A DNA stretch of 64,000 nucleotides, from the NCBI RefSeq assembly GCF_000236905.1, contig NC_016525.1, positions 744,001 to 808,000 on the forward strand, given 5' to 3'. The notes under the pieces were generated by a model that saw only the letters and a program-made list of their open reading frames with translations, ran no database searches and had not been told where the DNA came from. A program made the position numbers and the translations under genes. Below, piece after piece: positions 1-9,271 of this stretch (positions within the stretch are counted from its first letter, which is position 1; every line of letters starts with the position of its first letter). Source of the stretch: Tetrapisispora phaffii CBS 4417. Lineage: Eukaryota > Ascomycota > Saccharomycetes > Saccharomycetales > Saccharomycetaceae.

Positions 1-201
1 GGGTAAGTAAAAGTGGAATTAAGTTGAAAAATGTTTAAAAGTTTAATATATTATAAGATGGAATAACATAGAAAGTAGATTATGGATGCACAATTGTGTT
101 CACTAATTTGATAATAACCTAACAAAATATCATTTCATAGTATCGAAACTTAGAACAGCTTCAATCGGGTACAGTTTGGAATAAAATTCATAGAATAAGT
201 C
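1..201. other. Upstream region of RSE1
   Basis: AT-rich 5' flank. An in-frame TAA lies two codons before the RSE1 ATG at 202, so the coding region cannot extend further upstream in this frame. I see no recognisable gene or strong regulatory motif here. Confidence 0.5.
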
Positions 202-3200
202 ATGATTGTTCGTGGTGAAGATAATTTGTATCTGTATAACCTGACTTTGAAGAAGCAATCCAATTACATACATTCCTGTATTGGTTATTTTGTAGACATT
301 TCCGTTTCAAATGCTGTAGATATTTCAAATACAGAAAAAAAAAAACTAGAAAGGAAAAAACAACCTCATCTACAGATATGCATTGCTACTGAGTCACATA
401 TTGAACTTTACGATGTTTCTGAAGGCAATCTTACTCCATTAGCATCGATACCAATATTCGCAATAATAACAAAAATTGAATCTATCTTTTTCCAGAATAA
501 AGAAGAATCAGTATTAGCAGTGTTGTCTGACTCTGGTGTTTTATCTATTATTCAGTTTATTAACGAAAATGGAACAATTAAATTACAAACATTGTATAAC
601 CAACCTCTTTCGCGAACAGGTATTCGTAGATTATCACCAATATATCATTTGAATGTCGATCCATATGGGCGTTGCCTGTTAATTTCTGCAATGGAGAGGA
701 ACAAACTATGCTTCTTAATAGATTACCAACATGATAAATTTAGGATTTCATCACCATTAGAAATAAATAGACCAGATATGATTATTCTAGAAGAGACAGT
801 ATGTGACGTATTATATAATAATCCATGTTTTGCATCCATTGAAATTGATACAGTTAATAATAATGATCATCGTTTAGTATTTTACGTATTAGATTTAAGC
901 TTAAATCATGTAATCAAGAAATCAGACTATAAGATCAGATCTACGGCAAACTTTCTAATGAGCTTACCAGAATTATCTAGATATGACATAAGGACATTAA
1001 TAAATGAAGAAGATGAAGCTGATGAAAACATAAACCCTTTTGTTATTATTGGTTTTGAAAATTTTATATTAATTAAAGATATGAATGGATATTACAGCTT
1101 AAAAGTACAAATACCTAGAAGAGAAAATCAACAAGGAGTTGTTACTATAATTTCATCTTCTATTCAAAAACTGAAGAAGGATTTTTTTATACTATTACAG
1201 ACAAATCATGGGGATTTGTTAAAATTAACAGTAACAGCTGATAAGAATAACAGAAATAGGCCTATGGCTTCCATCTCATATTTTGACTCTATTTATCAAT
1301 CTGATAAGCTGCATATATTTAAAAATGGTTATTTGTTCAATAACTCAGAATACTTCAACTGTCATTTGTTTCAATTTGAAAGTTTAGGGGAAGATAACTC
1401 AGCATCAAACTCATGTTCTTCGAAAACCCCAGAAGAACATATATTGTTTAAACCACCTACTACCTTACAGAATCTAAGCATTTCTCATTCATTAAAATGC
1501 TTAAATCCATTACGCGATAATACAGTCTCTTCATCATCACCATTGACTTTAACTTATCAAAGAAACAATAATATCTGCTCAATTAAAGCTAGTGTTGAAT
1601 TCACAAGCCTAATTACAACCTACATTTCAAATAACGTGAAAAATCTATGGCCCATTAGAAATCCGAATAGTAAATTTCACAAGATATTAATCTTGGGTTA
1701 TACAAATTCTACCACAATGCTGAATATAGAAAATGATTCCATAGAAGAACTTCAATTAGAAGATAATCCATTTATCACTAAAGGAGATAATACCATACTT
1801 GCTGAATTAATTGGAAATAGATCAATTATACAGGTATGTGAGAATGAAATGCATCAAATTACGTTGGGCACTGAAAATAATTTCAAGTTGAAATTGAAAT
1901 GGTACCCACCAGCTGGAATAAGAATCACATCAGCTGCTTGTACGGCATCCCAAATTGCATTAGCACTTTCAAATTATGAAATTGCATATTTTGAACTGAA
2001 TCAGTTCTCTGATAGCGATGACATTAATGAATTACAGAGGAGAATAGAAATAGGGGAATCTATCAGTTGTTTAAGTTTCGAAAATTCACTAAAGAGTAAA
2101 TACCTCGCAATTGGTTGTCAAGGGTCTACTGTCAAAATAGTATCAGTTTATAACGGCTCCTCAGACGATTTCCTTGAGATTATCTCGATGCAAGCAGTAA
2201 TGGCACCAGTAAGTGATATAAAACTTGTTCGTTCTAATAACTTAAATCTGCATGTCGGTTTATCAAATGGTGTTTATAATACATCTAAAATAAATGATGT
2301 TGACTCTCAAATATATGATACCAGAACAAGATATATAGGACCTTCAAAAGTAAACTTATCTATAGTTTCTTCTATCTTACCAGATTTTGATAGGAACTTA
2401 CAAGCTGACAGTGATGATGATGATGATGATTATGAAAATGATCAAAATGGCGAGGGTGATGGTGAAGACAATAAAGGCGAAGAAAGTGAAATAAATAAAA
2501 TAACCTGTGTAGTGATTCACAATACACAAACATGGTTAAGTTATGAAATTGATTCATTTTTATACATTAGACCTATTACATCCGAATCACTCTCTGAATT
2601 TATGACTATGTGTAATTTCTATACCAATGATATTAAAATGAATGGTGCCTGCGGATTGAACATGAGAGGTGAATTAGTCATTGGCCAATTTCAAAAATTG
2701 TCAAAACTAGATAGGTGGTTTAATGATGCTTCTCTCACATCACTAGAAATAGATACCATTACAGACAAGGAGAAGACGATTGCCAATAATGAGAACAGTA
2801 TCTTAGAACAAAATAATAAGGATAGTGACGATAATGATAATGATGATGATGATGATGATGAAGATGATGAAGGGTCCATTTTGGAGTCTCCTTCCTATTA
2901 CACTTGTGCAACGTTGAAATATGATAAAAATAATGATGTAAAAGTATTGATAAGTCAACATTTACATGAGAAAAAATGTGTTATTTCGGTAACAAAAAAT
3001 GGGAAAGTATTACTAAATTCTAAAGCAAAAAAAAAAGATAAATTTGCAATTTTAAATGAAACACAATTATTAACAGCAACATTAGTTAGATTTGTTCCAA
3101 GTTCATGTCACATAGTTTTATCAACCTATGATCAGAAATTGATTACATATTCATTCTCAATATCTAATAGCAAAAAAGGTGAGAGTAAATTTAGTTTATC

Positions 3201-4206
3201 TCTAGTCCACATTACTCATATAGATGATAAGATCCATTCGTTAACTTCTTTTAACGATATGTTGCTAGCTCCCATTCACGGTAATATCTTTTTATTTGGC
3301 TTAGGTAAGAAGCAGCTTTTAAAAAAGTCAATCACCGTGACCCCACCTTCCATTACAAAGGTGACAACAATAAAAAATTGGAATAATCAAAGAATAGTTA
3401 TCGGAGATATTAGAGAGTCGATAATGATGTTTATATTTAATAAGGAACGGAACTTATTTATTCCTGTAGCAGATGACATTTCAGGCCGTGCAACTACAAC
3501 AGTGGAATTTTTAGATGAATCAACAGTTATTGGGGCAGATAAATATGGTAATATTTGGACTTTAAGGCTCTCAAAGAAAGATAACCAAATTGTTAATGAA
3601 TCTAACGAAGAACATTGGAGTATAAACAAAAAATTATTGTTGAATAAACTACCTAATATTTATGAATGTCCATTTAAATTTGAGTTAAAAAATCACTATT
3701 TTGTGAATGATATAATATTAAAATTTCACATTATAAAGTCTTCAAGTTTTTCTGACCGTCCTGTAATTATTTATACTGGGTTACAAGGAACAATTGGATG
3801 TTTGATACCTTTGATACTTGAAAAACAAGTAAGTTCACTAGCTTCTATTGAAATGGTCCTTAGTGATATGGATGAACTCTTTTTGTTCGGGAATGAAGAA
3901 CAAAGAGAAGAAAAAATGCTGACTCATGGTGAAGAAGAGGCCTATGAAGATAATAACTTTCTAACAGATACGAAAGACCATCCTTCTTCCAAAATGTTGG
4001 AGGGAGCATACTCTATTGTTCAAAGGGATCATAAAAGTTACAGGAGTTATTATGCACCTGTTAAAAATGTAATCGATGGTGATCTATGTGAGTCGTTTTT
4101 ACGTCTAACTTATTCCGAACAAGCATTATTGTCAACGAAGTTAGAAAAAATGCAGCCAAATGATATCATCATGCTTCTAAATGAGATCAGAATATCTTGT
4201 TTATAG
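202..4206 (+). CDS. RSE1: RSE1, splicing factor SF3b subunit (U2 snRNP)
   Basis: Orthologue of S. cerevisiae Rse1 (human SF3B3/SAP130 family), a large beta-propeller scaffold of the SF3b part of U2 snRNP that acts in prespliceosome assembly in the nucleus. The match runs along the whole protein: the N-terminus carries LYLYNLTLKKQSNYIHSCIG, followed by IATESHIELYDV and NGRC/NKLCFLIDY-type segments, and the C-terminus has the CPSF_A-like domain ending with the typical SLxR-type tail (EKMQPNDIIMLLNEI). Length 1334 aa is close to the family size of about 1200-1360. The protein starts about 50 residues later than the S. cerevisiae protein, but an in-frame stop just upstream makes ATG 202 the first possible start. 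Two very acidic Asp/Glu tracts (around residues 735-765 and 873-892) are lineage-specific low-complexity loops. HIT1 follows on the same strand. Confidence 0.95.
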   Translation: MIVRGEDNLYLYNLTLKKQSNYIHSCIGYFVDISVSNAVDISNTEKKKLERKKQPHLQICIATESHIELYDVSEGNLTPLASIPIFAIITKIESIFFQNKEESVLAVLSDSGVLSIIQFINENGTIKLQTLYNQPLSRTGIRRLSPIYHLNVDPYGRCLLISAMERNKLCFLIDYQHDKFRISSPLEINRPDMIILEETVCDVLYNNPCFASIEIDTVNNNDHRLVFYVLDLSLNHVIKKSDYKIRSTANFLMSLPELSRYDIRTLINEEDEADENINPFVIIGFENFILIKDMNGYYSLKVQIPRRENQQGVVTIISSSIQKLKKDFFILLQTNHGDLLKLTVTADKNNRNRPMASISYFDSIYQSDKLHIFKNGYLFNNSEYFNCHLFQFESLGEDNSASNSCSSKTPEEHILFKPPTTLQNLSISHSLKCLNPLRDNTVSSSSPLTLTYQRNNNICSIKASVEFTSLITTYISNNVKNLWPIRNPNSKFHKILILGYTNSTTMLNIENDSIEELQLEDNPFITKGDNTILAELIGNRSIIQVCENEMHQITLGTENNFKLKLKWYPPAGIRITSAACTASQIALALSNYEIAYFELNQFSDSDDINELQRRIEIGESISCLSFENSLKSKYLAIGCQGSTVKIVSVYNGSSDDFLEIISMQAVMAPVSDIKLVRSNNLNLHVGLSNGVYNTSKINDVDSQIYDTRTRYIGPSKVNLSIVSSILPDFDRNLQADSDDDDDDYENDQNGEGDGEDNKGEESEINKITCVVIHNTQTWLSYEIDSFLYIRPITSESLSEFMTMCNFYTNDIKMNGACGLNMRGELVIGQFQKLSKLDRWFNDASLTSLEIDTITDKEKTIANNENSILEQNNKDSDDNDNDDDDDDEDDEGSILESPSYYTCATLKYDKNNDVKVLISQHLHEKKCVISVTKNGKVLLNSKAKKKDKFAILNETQLLTATLVRFVPSSCHIVLSTYDQKLITYSFSISNSKKGESKFSLSLVHITHIDDKIHSLTSFNDMLLAPIHGNIFLFGLGKKQLLKKSITVTPPSITKVTTIKNWNNQRIVIGDIRESIMMFIFNKERNLFIPVADDISGRATTTVEFLDESTVIGADKYGNIWTLRLSKKDNQIVNESNEEHWSINKKLLLNKLPNIYECPFKFELKNHYFVNDIILKFHIIKSSSFSDRPVIIYTGLQGTIGCLIPLILEKQVSSLASIEMVLSDMDELFLFGNEEQREEKMLTHGEEEAYEDNNFLTDTKDHPSSKMLEGAYSIVQRDHKSYRSYYAPVKNVIDGDLCESFLRLTYSEQALLSTKLEKMQPNDIIMLLNEIRISCL

Positions 4207-4373
4207 AGATACCATAATTAGCCCATATAGTATTATTTTTCAGAAATAATTATTTAATAAACAATTGTATTAATAAATCTATCGTTTTTTATTCTGCTCT
4301 ACTTAATATTTTTTAGTTTATGATTCTTCAACGGAAGCTCTGACAGCAGAATTTTTAGTATAAGAAAAATTAA

Positions 4374-4381
4374 GCGATGAG
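4374..4381 (+). promoter_or_regulatory. PAC element in HIT1 promoter
   Basis: Exact GCGATGAG, the PAC motif bound by Dot6/Tod6 in yeast ribosome-biogenesis promoters. It sits 101 bases before the HIT1 start codon. An AGAAAAATTAA sequence just upstream is a partial RRPE-like match (8 of 11). HIT1 works in snoRNP assembly, so membership of this regulon is reasonable. Confidence 0.7.
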
Positions 4382-4481
4382 ATGTTTAAATATATGACTT
4401 CTATCTATTAGTTATATATTGAAAAAAATAGTAAAAGTAGATGATGCTATACTTCTACCCTATCCAGATAGTTTTTTAAAG

Positions 4482-4961
4482 ATGGCCAATGAAGAAAAAT
4501 GTGCAATATGCCACGTAGCTGACCCTAACTATAAATGTCCTAAATGTGGAGTACGATACTGCTCTCTTAAATGTTATAAAAATGCAGAAAAACATAATCA
4601 TGATACTCTAATTGCATCAGAAGAGAAGGAGAAGAAACAATGCAGTGAAATTAAGTCCAGCATAAAAGATAATGAACACGGTTCTCTACAGACAGAATCA
4701 TATAACTCTATTTACAATGGCACCCCGGAATTACAACACTTACTAAAATACAATACGGTGAAATTTCATCTTCATAAAGTTTATAGAATATTATGCACTG
4801 ATATATCTGGCAACGGTGGGTCATCTAGCAATTTAAATGCTGAATCAAGAAAACAATTAGCATTGGATTATTTAAACACTATGTTATATGGTGGAATCCA
4901 TTATAATGAAGCTATAGAAGAATTTTGTCAGATTTTTTTGCAAAAATTAAATGATATGTAA
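4482..4961 (+). CDS. HIT1: HIT1, zf-HIT protein for box C/D snoRNP assembly
   Basis: A 159-aa protein orthologous to S. cerevisiae Hit1 (164 aa), the partner of Rsa1 that stabilises it during box C/D snoRNP assembly with the R2TP/Hsp90 machinery. The zf-HIT finger is at residues 7-40 (C7-x2-C10, C19-x2-C22, C27-x3-C31, H38/H40). The C-terminal half has the characteristic ELQHLLKYNTVKFHLHKVYR stretch and GGIHYNEAIEEFCQI. The open frame continues upstream to a TTG at 4419, but the first ATG is 4482 and gives a protein that aligns with the S. cerevisiae N-terminus, so I use that start. The PAC box lies about 100 bases upstream. It converges with GAL80, with about 120 bases between the stop codons. 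Confidence 0.93.
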   Translation: MANEEKCAICHVADPNYKCPKCGVRYCSLKCYKNAEKHNHDTLIASEEKEKKQCSEIKSSIKDNEHGSLQTESYNSIYNGTPELQHLLKYNTVKFHLHKVYRILCTDISGNGGSSSNLNAESRKQLALDYLNTMLYGGIHYNEAIEEFCQIFLQKLNDM

Positions 4962-5081
4962 TTATTCTATTCACTATTTAATTAATTACAATTCATTTTA
5001 ATTAAAATTATTTAATAATAATAACCACAAATGTTTATCTTTAATGTTCATCAAATTCGTCATTCATAATATCCCTATTTA

Positions 5082-6380
5082 TTATACATGTTGAGTAATA
5101 TTACTAACATTAACTGTCGACCCTATTATATTACTACGGTAAACATTCTCTATTAGTCTATGCAAAATTAAAGCGTCCATCAAAGTGGGATAACCTTTGA
5201 ATTCGAATCCTTGCATTATGAATTGGGAAGGTACATTGGTTAAGTTCTGGGTATTGAAATGGAAATCAGCTACTGATTGGTATAACCTATAGATATTTCC
5301 TAGAATAGCATTATAATTTCTTAAGTGATAAACTTCTGTGAATTCTTTGGTTGTATCATAACTTGCTTGTCCAGGTGCCGCTGGGATGCCCTCTTCTCTA
5401 AAACCGTTGTAATATAAAACAAGATTTGAAATTTCTGCAAAACCTGCATCACCTTCTAACTTGATGTCACCTTTCGTTCCATGAATATCAATTACTAGAT
5501 TTTTGGTAAATTTTTTTGTTGGTTTACCACCTTTGAAACTACACGATACTGGTACATTTCCATTCATCAAAGCACCTTGGAATAATAGGTGATCTGGAAC
5601 TGTTTTTGGAACTTTTTTACCAGTTTTTTTACCATACTCATCCAATAATTCCTGTTCAGGTATATTATTAAATAACATTGAGTTAATTCTGGAAAAATAT
5701 GAACCTGTTATATATTGCAGTATGTCAATTGTATGTGCAAATGTGGTTGTAACTAAATTGACACCATTTTCCATTTCATATATAAACATTGGTGACTTCA
5801 TATGTCTATTATAGCCATACCATGCACCATTTGCAGCAATTTCGATAGAATTAATCTCACCAATATAACCTTGGGATATTAGTTCTTTAGCTCGTAATAT
5901 GTAAGGAGATTTCCTTCCTTGTAAAGCTACAATAGACTGTAGCCCTCTTTCTGCCACAGCTTTATAAATTACTTCCACCTGATGAATGGAGCTACCAATT
6001 GCCCATTCTACAAATATGTATTTCAAATTTGGGTTTTTCTTTGAATGTTCCATCAATGGAATTATTGTCTTATAATGATCCGGAACGCAATTACATACAA
6101 CAAACATATCAATATTTGTCGATGAAGCAAATGATTCTAGATTTGGAAAAGCAGTGGCTTCTGATAATTTCAATTTTTTGATTGTTTCTAAAGAGGTTTC
6201 AATTTTTTCATTATACAATGCAGTAATTTGAAATTGAGAAGGTAATTGTGAAATTGCTGGATAATGAGCCTTAAATGCCCAACCTTTATGCGACGACAAG
6301 CCGATTATCCCTACCCTTATAGGGTCTGAATTTGGTACGGTTGAGACGGCAGACCTTTTGAAGTAATCACTGTTCTGCAT
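5082..6380 (-). CDS. GAL80: GAL80, repressor of the galactose regulon
   Basis: Orthologue of Gal80, which binds the Gal4 activation domain and is relieved by Gal3/Gal1 with galactose and ATP. From ATG 6380 it has 432 aa (S. cerevisiae 435). It has a Gfo/Idh/MocA-type fold: an N-terminal NAD(P)-binding part beginning IRVGIIGLSSHKGWAFKAHYP, then the Gal80-specific core with LQGRKSPYILRAKELISQGY and VSCSFKGGKPTKKFTKNLVI. The frame has an earlier ATG at 6473 that would add 31 residues rich in Lys, Arg and Gln. Homologues start at the equivalent of the 6380 Met (MQNSDYFKRSAVSTVPN), so I prefer that, but the longer form is possible. A Gal4-type site lies about 570 bases upstream. Its presence implies a working GAL switch in this species, unless it is a relic. 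Confidence 0.93.
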   Translation of the reverse strand: MQNSDYFKRSAVSTVPNSDPIRVGIIGLSSHKGWAFKAHYPAISQLPSQFQITALYNEKIETSLETIKKLKLSEATAFPNLESFASSTNIDMFVVCNCVPDHYKTIIPLMEHSKKNPNLKYIFVEWAIGSSIHQVEVIYKAVAERGLQSIVALQGRKSPYILRAKELISQGYIGEINSIEIAANGAWYGYNRHMKSPMFIYEMENGVNLVTTTFAHTIDILQYITGSYFSRINSMLFNNIPEQELLDEYGKKTGKKVPKTVPDHLLFQGALMNGNVPVSCSFKGGKPTKKFTKNLVIDIHGTKGDIKLEGDAGFAEISNLVLYYNGFREEGIPAAPGQASYDTTKEFTEVYHLRNYNAILGNIYRLYQSVADFHFNTQNLTNVPSQFIMQGFEFKGYPTLMDALILHRLIENVYRSNIIGSTVNVSNITQHV

Positions 6381-6953
6381 ATATCGTTGTGTGTTTTTTT
6401 TATTTCTTTTTAGTAGAGTCTGTGTGTGTAATATCTTTTCTTCAATGTTGTTGAATTGTTGACATGCACGCATTAAAAGAAAATACGTTACTAATTGAGA
6501 GTTTGTATATCGTAAGTAAGGTAGTTAATTTGAACAGTTACCATAGAATGTTTATCAATGTGATCAATAACTAAACCAAACTCTTCGCAGATTCAATTAT
6601 AGACACCGAAGTTCGATTACACTTGTACTCTATGACGATGAATTTTTCTTAGTAGCAAAAGTAACCTAATATCGGAATATATTAGTTTATAAATTGAAGT
6701 TCAGTTCCACCTTAGTACAGTATGACTTGAGATCTAATTCGGGTGCCACAAAAGGTTTGTTTTGTAGCCTGTCAAGATACTTTTGAAGTAGAGAGTTACA
6801 ATATAGTTCAAGTGATGGTTATTCAATGTGGATATATAATTTTTAAGAGCTTCTCGAACTCTTGATAAGTAAGTTGGTATCGCTGTCTGTGTGTATGTGT
6901 TTTATTTTTAGTTTTTTTTATTGTCCATTGAAATTTGATGCTGGAGGGAGAAA

Positions 6954-6970
6954 CGGATCACAGTTGGCCG
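6954..6970. promoter_or_regulatory. Candidate Gal4 binding site (UAS-GAL)
   Basis: CGG, 11 bases, CCG (CGGATCACAGTTGGCCG): the exact half-sites and spacing recognised by Gal4. It lies about 570 bases upstream of the preferred GAL80 start and 1.3 kb before the next gene. In S. cerevisiae and Kluyveromyces lactis GAL80 is itself Gal4-activated. One such match is expected by chance in about 50 kb of this composition, so position is the main support. Confidence 0.5.
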
Positions 6971-7282
6971 CGTGTATCTCTTGGACAGCCAGAAAAAACA
7001 CAAACAATGTGGTTGTATAGAGTTGAGACTATGTCCTAAAACCAATGAGTATGGACCATGATAGGCATGTGTGTGTGTGTATATCATGTACTATGAATGC
7101 GGCTAAGATAAGAATAACCTGGCCTATTTTATTACGCTCTTCTCTCGTTCCACCGGCTGCTTTCATAACACTAACGTTCTGTAAGAGCTTATACTACCAT
7201 TGCCCAGTACAGATAACATCATCATGCTACGAGCGTGTGTCCAAGAAGGACCAACCCCATCTACCACCCCCCCCCACACAAG

Positions 7283-7335
7283 CACGTGACTATCACATGA
7301 CCTGTTATTACGTGCAATCACATGACAAACACGTG
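7283..7335. promoter_or_regulatory. Cluster of four Cbf1/Pho4-type E-boxes
   Basis: CACGTG at 7283-7288 and 7330-7335, and CACATG inside TCACATGA at 7293-7300 and 7318-7325. The last box read on the minus strand is ATCACGTG, and the two CACATG boxes are preceded by AT, fitting the Cbf1 consensus RTCACRTG. Four sites within about 53 bases is a strong homotypic cluster. Confidence 0.6.
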
Positions 7336-7388
7336 ATCGCGGCACCACCAACCAGACAATCCAGCTCCTCCCACTATCTGCATGCATT

Positions 7389-7396
7389 TTACCCGG
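7389..7396. promoter_or_regulatory. Candidate Reb1 site
   Basis: TTACCCGG, the Reb1 general regulatory factor consensus, 54 bases beyond the E-box cluster. Such sites mark nucleosome-depleted promoter regions, so the active promoter core of this long intergenic region may lie here. Confidence 0.5.
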
Positions 7397-8285
7397 CGTT
7401 TCTTTGGTTTCCCCCTGCCCACTTTGTTTCTGCTAACAGAGAAGCGGCCATCCGCTCGCTTCCTTCCCCGTCTCTCCGCCTCTTTCTGGCCAAACTGTTT
7501 CAAAAACAAATTTGTGGTTTCTGACGGCGCACAGTCGAACAGAAACTGCTCAACCCTTGCAGTATGATGCGCGGAAGGCAGCGCAGAATTGTGGTCATTT
7601 TGTGAGCATTGGTGTATTCGTGTTTACCGTGCACACGGGCAACAAGAGCAAGGCAATTCGTGAATGTTCAGCTTAATGCAAAACTACTCACCATAACTAA
7701 CATTAAGCGAAAACACTGGACTAGTAGTTTATTCGGTCACTTTGGTTCGGTTTGCTCTGCTTCATACAATCAATTTATAACTCAATTACTGGTCGTCGCT
7801 TTCCTTATGGGTAAGTGAATTGTTACTAATGGATCATTTATACTATTCAAAATTATATTCATGGAAGACTGCTTGTTTAAACATGTCTTTCTTATTTTGC
7901 TCTTGAATATTTATTTTTTTAATGTTTTTGAAAATTTTATGCATTTATTTTTACGCTTTAAGCGTTTATATATATATATATATATATATATACCAATGGG
8001 TATTCACTTGTTTATTGGGTTTTTCCAGTTAGCATTCTTTAATTAAATATCTTCTGTCACTATATATCTCTCTTCAGACCGGTTGCCATCTAAGACAATT
8101 GATGACTTTTTATATTGAGTTGAATACCATATTTACAGAAAATAAATAAAGAACATTGATTTCGCGCAATCAGTTACTATTTTTTTTCAAATATTCAATC
8201 GCATAAGAACATAGAATATAAATATTAATCCAAGAAAAGCATACCAACAAACACACACACACACACACACACAATCCTGCATAAT

Positions 8286-8819
8286 ATGATACAATTTCCA
8301 ATTAATACTACTGGCTTTAGTCCATTTTTTAACAAGTCAGATAAACAAAATACAGAACACGATCCAAATAATTATAAAAGTAAAAGAATAAAATTGAATT
8401 GTAACAGTGAATATACTCAATTCTCCCCGCAAGATTTCCAAGCAGCTTTAGCTAAGAACAAGCAATATAACATCAATGAAACTGTCAACGACGACTATTT
8501 GGACAGAAGAAGAAAAACGTTCACTCCAACTCCAGCTCCAACTCCAGCTGGGCCGAACTATATAAGAAAGGTAGAAACTCAAACAAAACATTCGTTTGCT
8601 AATCATACATACATTAACGATAACTTATCTCTTTACTCAGAAACAGAAGATTACATGGTTGAAGGATATTTTTTGCATAACCACCAATCAAATTCGCAAG
8701 TAAGTTTTGAGAATTCAGAAAGTATACAAAATTCATTATACGATATCTCTCAAGAGGAACAACATCAATTACAGCAGTTTGAAAACATGCAGGATTCAAT
8801 GGAAATAGATTTTCATTAG
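8286..8819 (+). CDS. Uncharacterised 177-aa protein
   Basis: I do not recognise the family. The protein is hydrophilic, rich in Asn, Gln and Ser, with a basic SKRIKLN segment near residue 34 that could be a nuclear localisation signal, a TPTPAPTPAGP stretch around residues 82-92, an acidic/Gln-rich C-terminus and no membrane segment or cysteine-rich domain. The start ATG follows a (CA)n tract and a short AT-rich leader. In S. cerevisiae the poorly known YJR056C lies between HIT1 and CDC8, but on the other strand relative to CDC8, so equivalence is only a positional guess. Codon use and single clean frame support a real gene. It may be a regulated factor, because its upstream region is the most motif-rich in the window. 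Confidence 0.7.
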   Translation: MIQFPINTTGFSPFFNKSDKQNTEHDPNNYKSKRIKLNCNSEYTQFSPQDFQAALAKNKQYNINETVNDDYLDRRRKTFTPTPAPTPAGPNYIRKVETQTKHSFANHTYINDNLSLYSETEDYMVEGYFLHNHQSNSQVSFENSESIQNSLYDISQEEQHQLQQFENMQDSMEIDFH

Positions 8820-9102
8820 GAGAATTTCGCATTTTGATGAAATTCACACTCTTTTGTCAACATACTGCTGATTTTTGAATGTAGGTTCGTTGAAAAAAGA
8901 AAATGTACTGGATAACGAGGAAAAATTAATGAAATTAGCATTTAGAAGTTATTGCTATTGATGTGGAAAATACTCCGGGTATCAATTAAATAGCATCCCA
9001 CATATACATATATATAAATATATATATTAAAAAAATCAAGTTTTTATCTTCAGTTTAATCTGTTATTCTTCTTATTGCACTGAAATATATAATGGTATTC
9101 TT

Positions 9103-9108
9103 ACGCGT
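9103..9108. promoter_or_regulatory. MCB (MluI cell-cycle box) before CDC8
   Basis: ACGCGT, the MBF (Swi6-Mbp1) binding core, about 165 bases upstream of the CDC8 ATG. A GCGCGA follows at about 9121. S. cerevisiae CDC8 and other dNTP-synthesis genes are induced at G1/S through MCB elements, so this fits conserved regulation. Confidence 0.7.
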
Positions 9109-9271
9109 TGAATAAGTTAGGCGCGATAAATTTCAAACCATTGCTGGAAAGGCTACATTGACAAACAAATAAATAACTATTTAAAGCAACTGTTTGTTAA
9201 CGATCCTTCCATTACCATGAAATTGAGAAAATACCCACACAAATCTGTCACAACCAAGGTGAGAGTTCAAA

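Larger units (their letters stand above)
6381..8285. other. Long motif-rich intergenic region between GAL80 and an orphan gene
   Basis: 1.9 kb between divergent genes. No credible gene: the open frames at 7045-7524 and nearby have odd composition, no family motifs and overlap on both strands. It contains a Gal4-type site, four E-box motifs, a Reb1 site, a run of C residues near 7266-7276, pyrimidine-rich sequence at 7400-7500, a (TA)n tract at about 7964-7992 and a (CA)n tract at about 8251-8273 just before the downstream gene. It is locally more GC-rich than its neighbours from about 7250 to 7620. Confidence 0.6.

Noticed and set aside
2372..2879. Poly-His and poly-Ser frames antisense to RSE1
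   Set aside because: Shadows of the acidic Asp-coding GAT repeats on the opposite strand.
7045..7524. 159-aa open frame on + strand
   Set aside because: Overlaps opposite-strand frames of similar length, lacks any family motif, has skewed composition due to the C-rich regulatory sequence.
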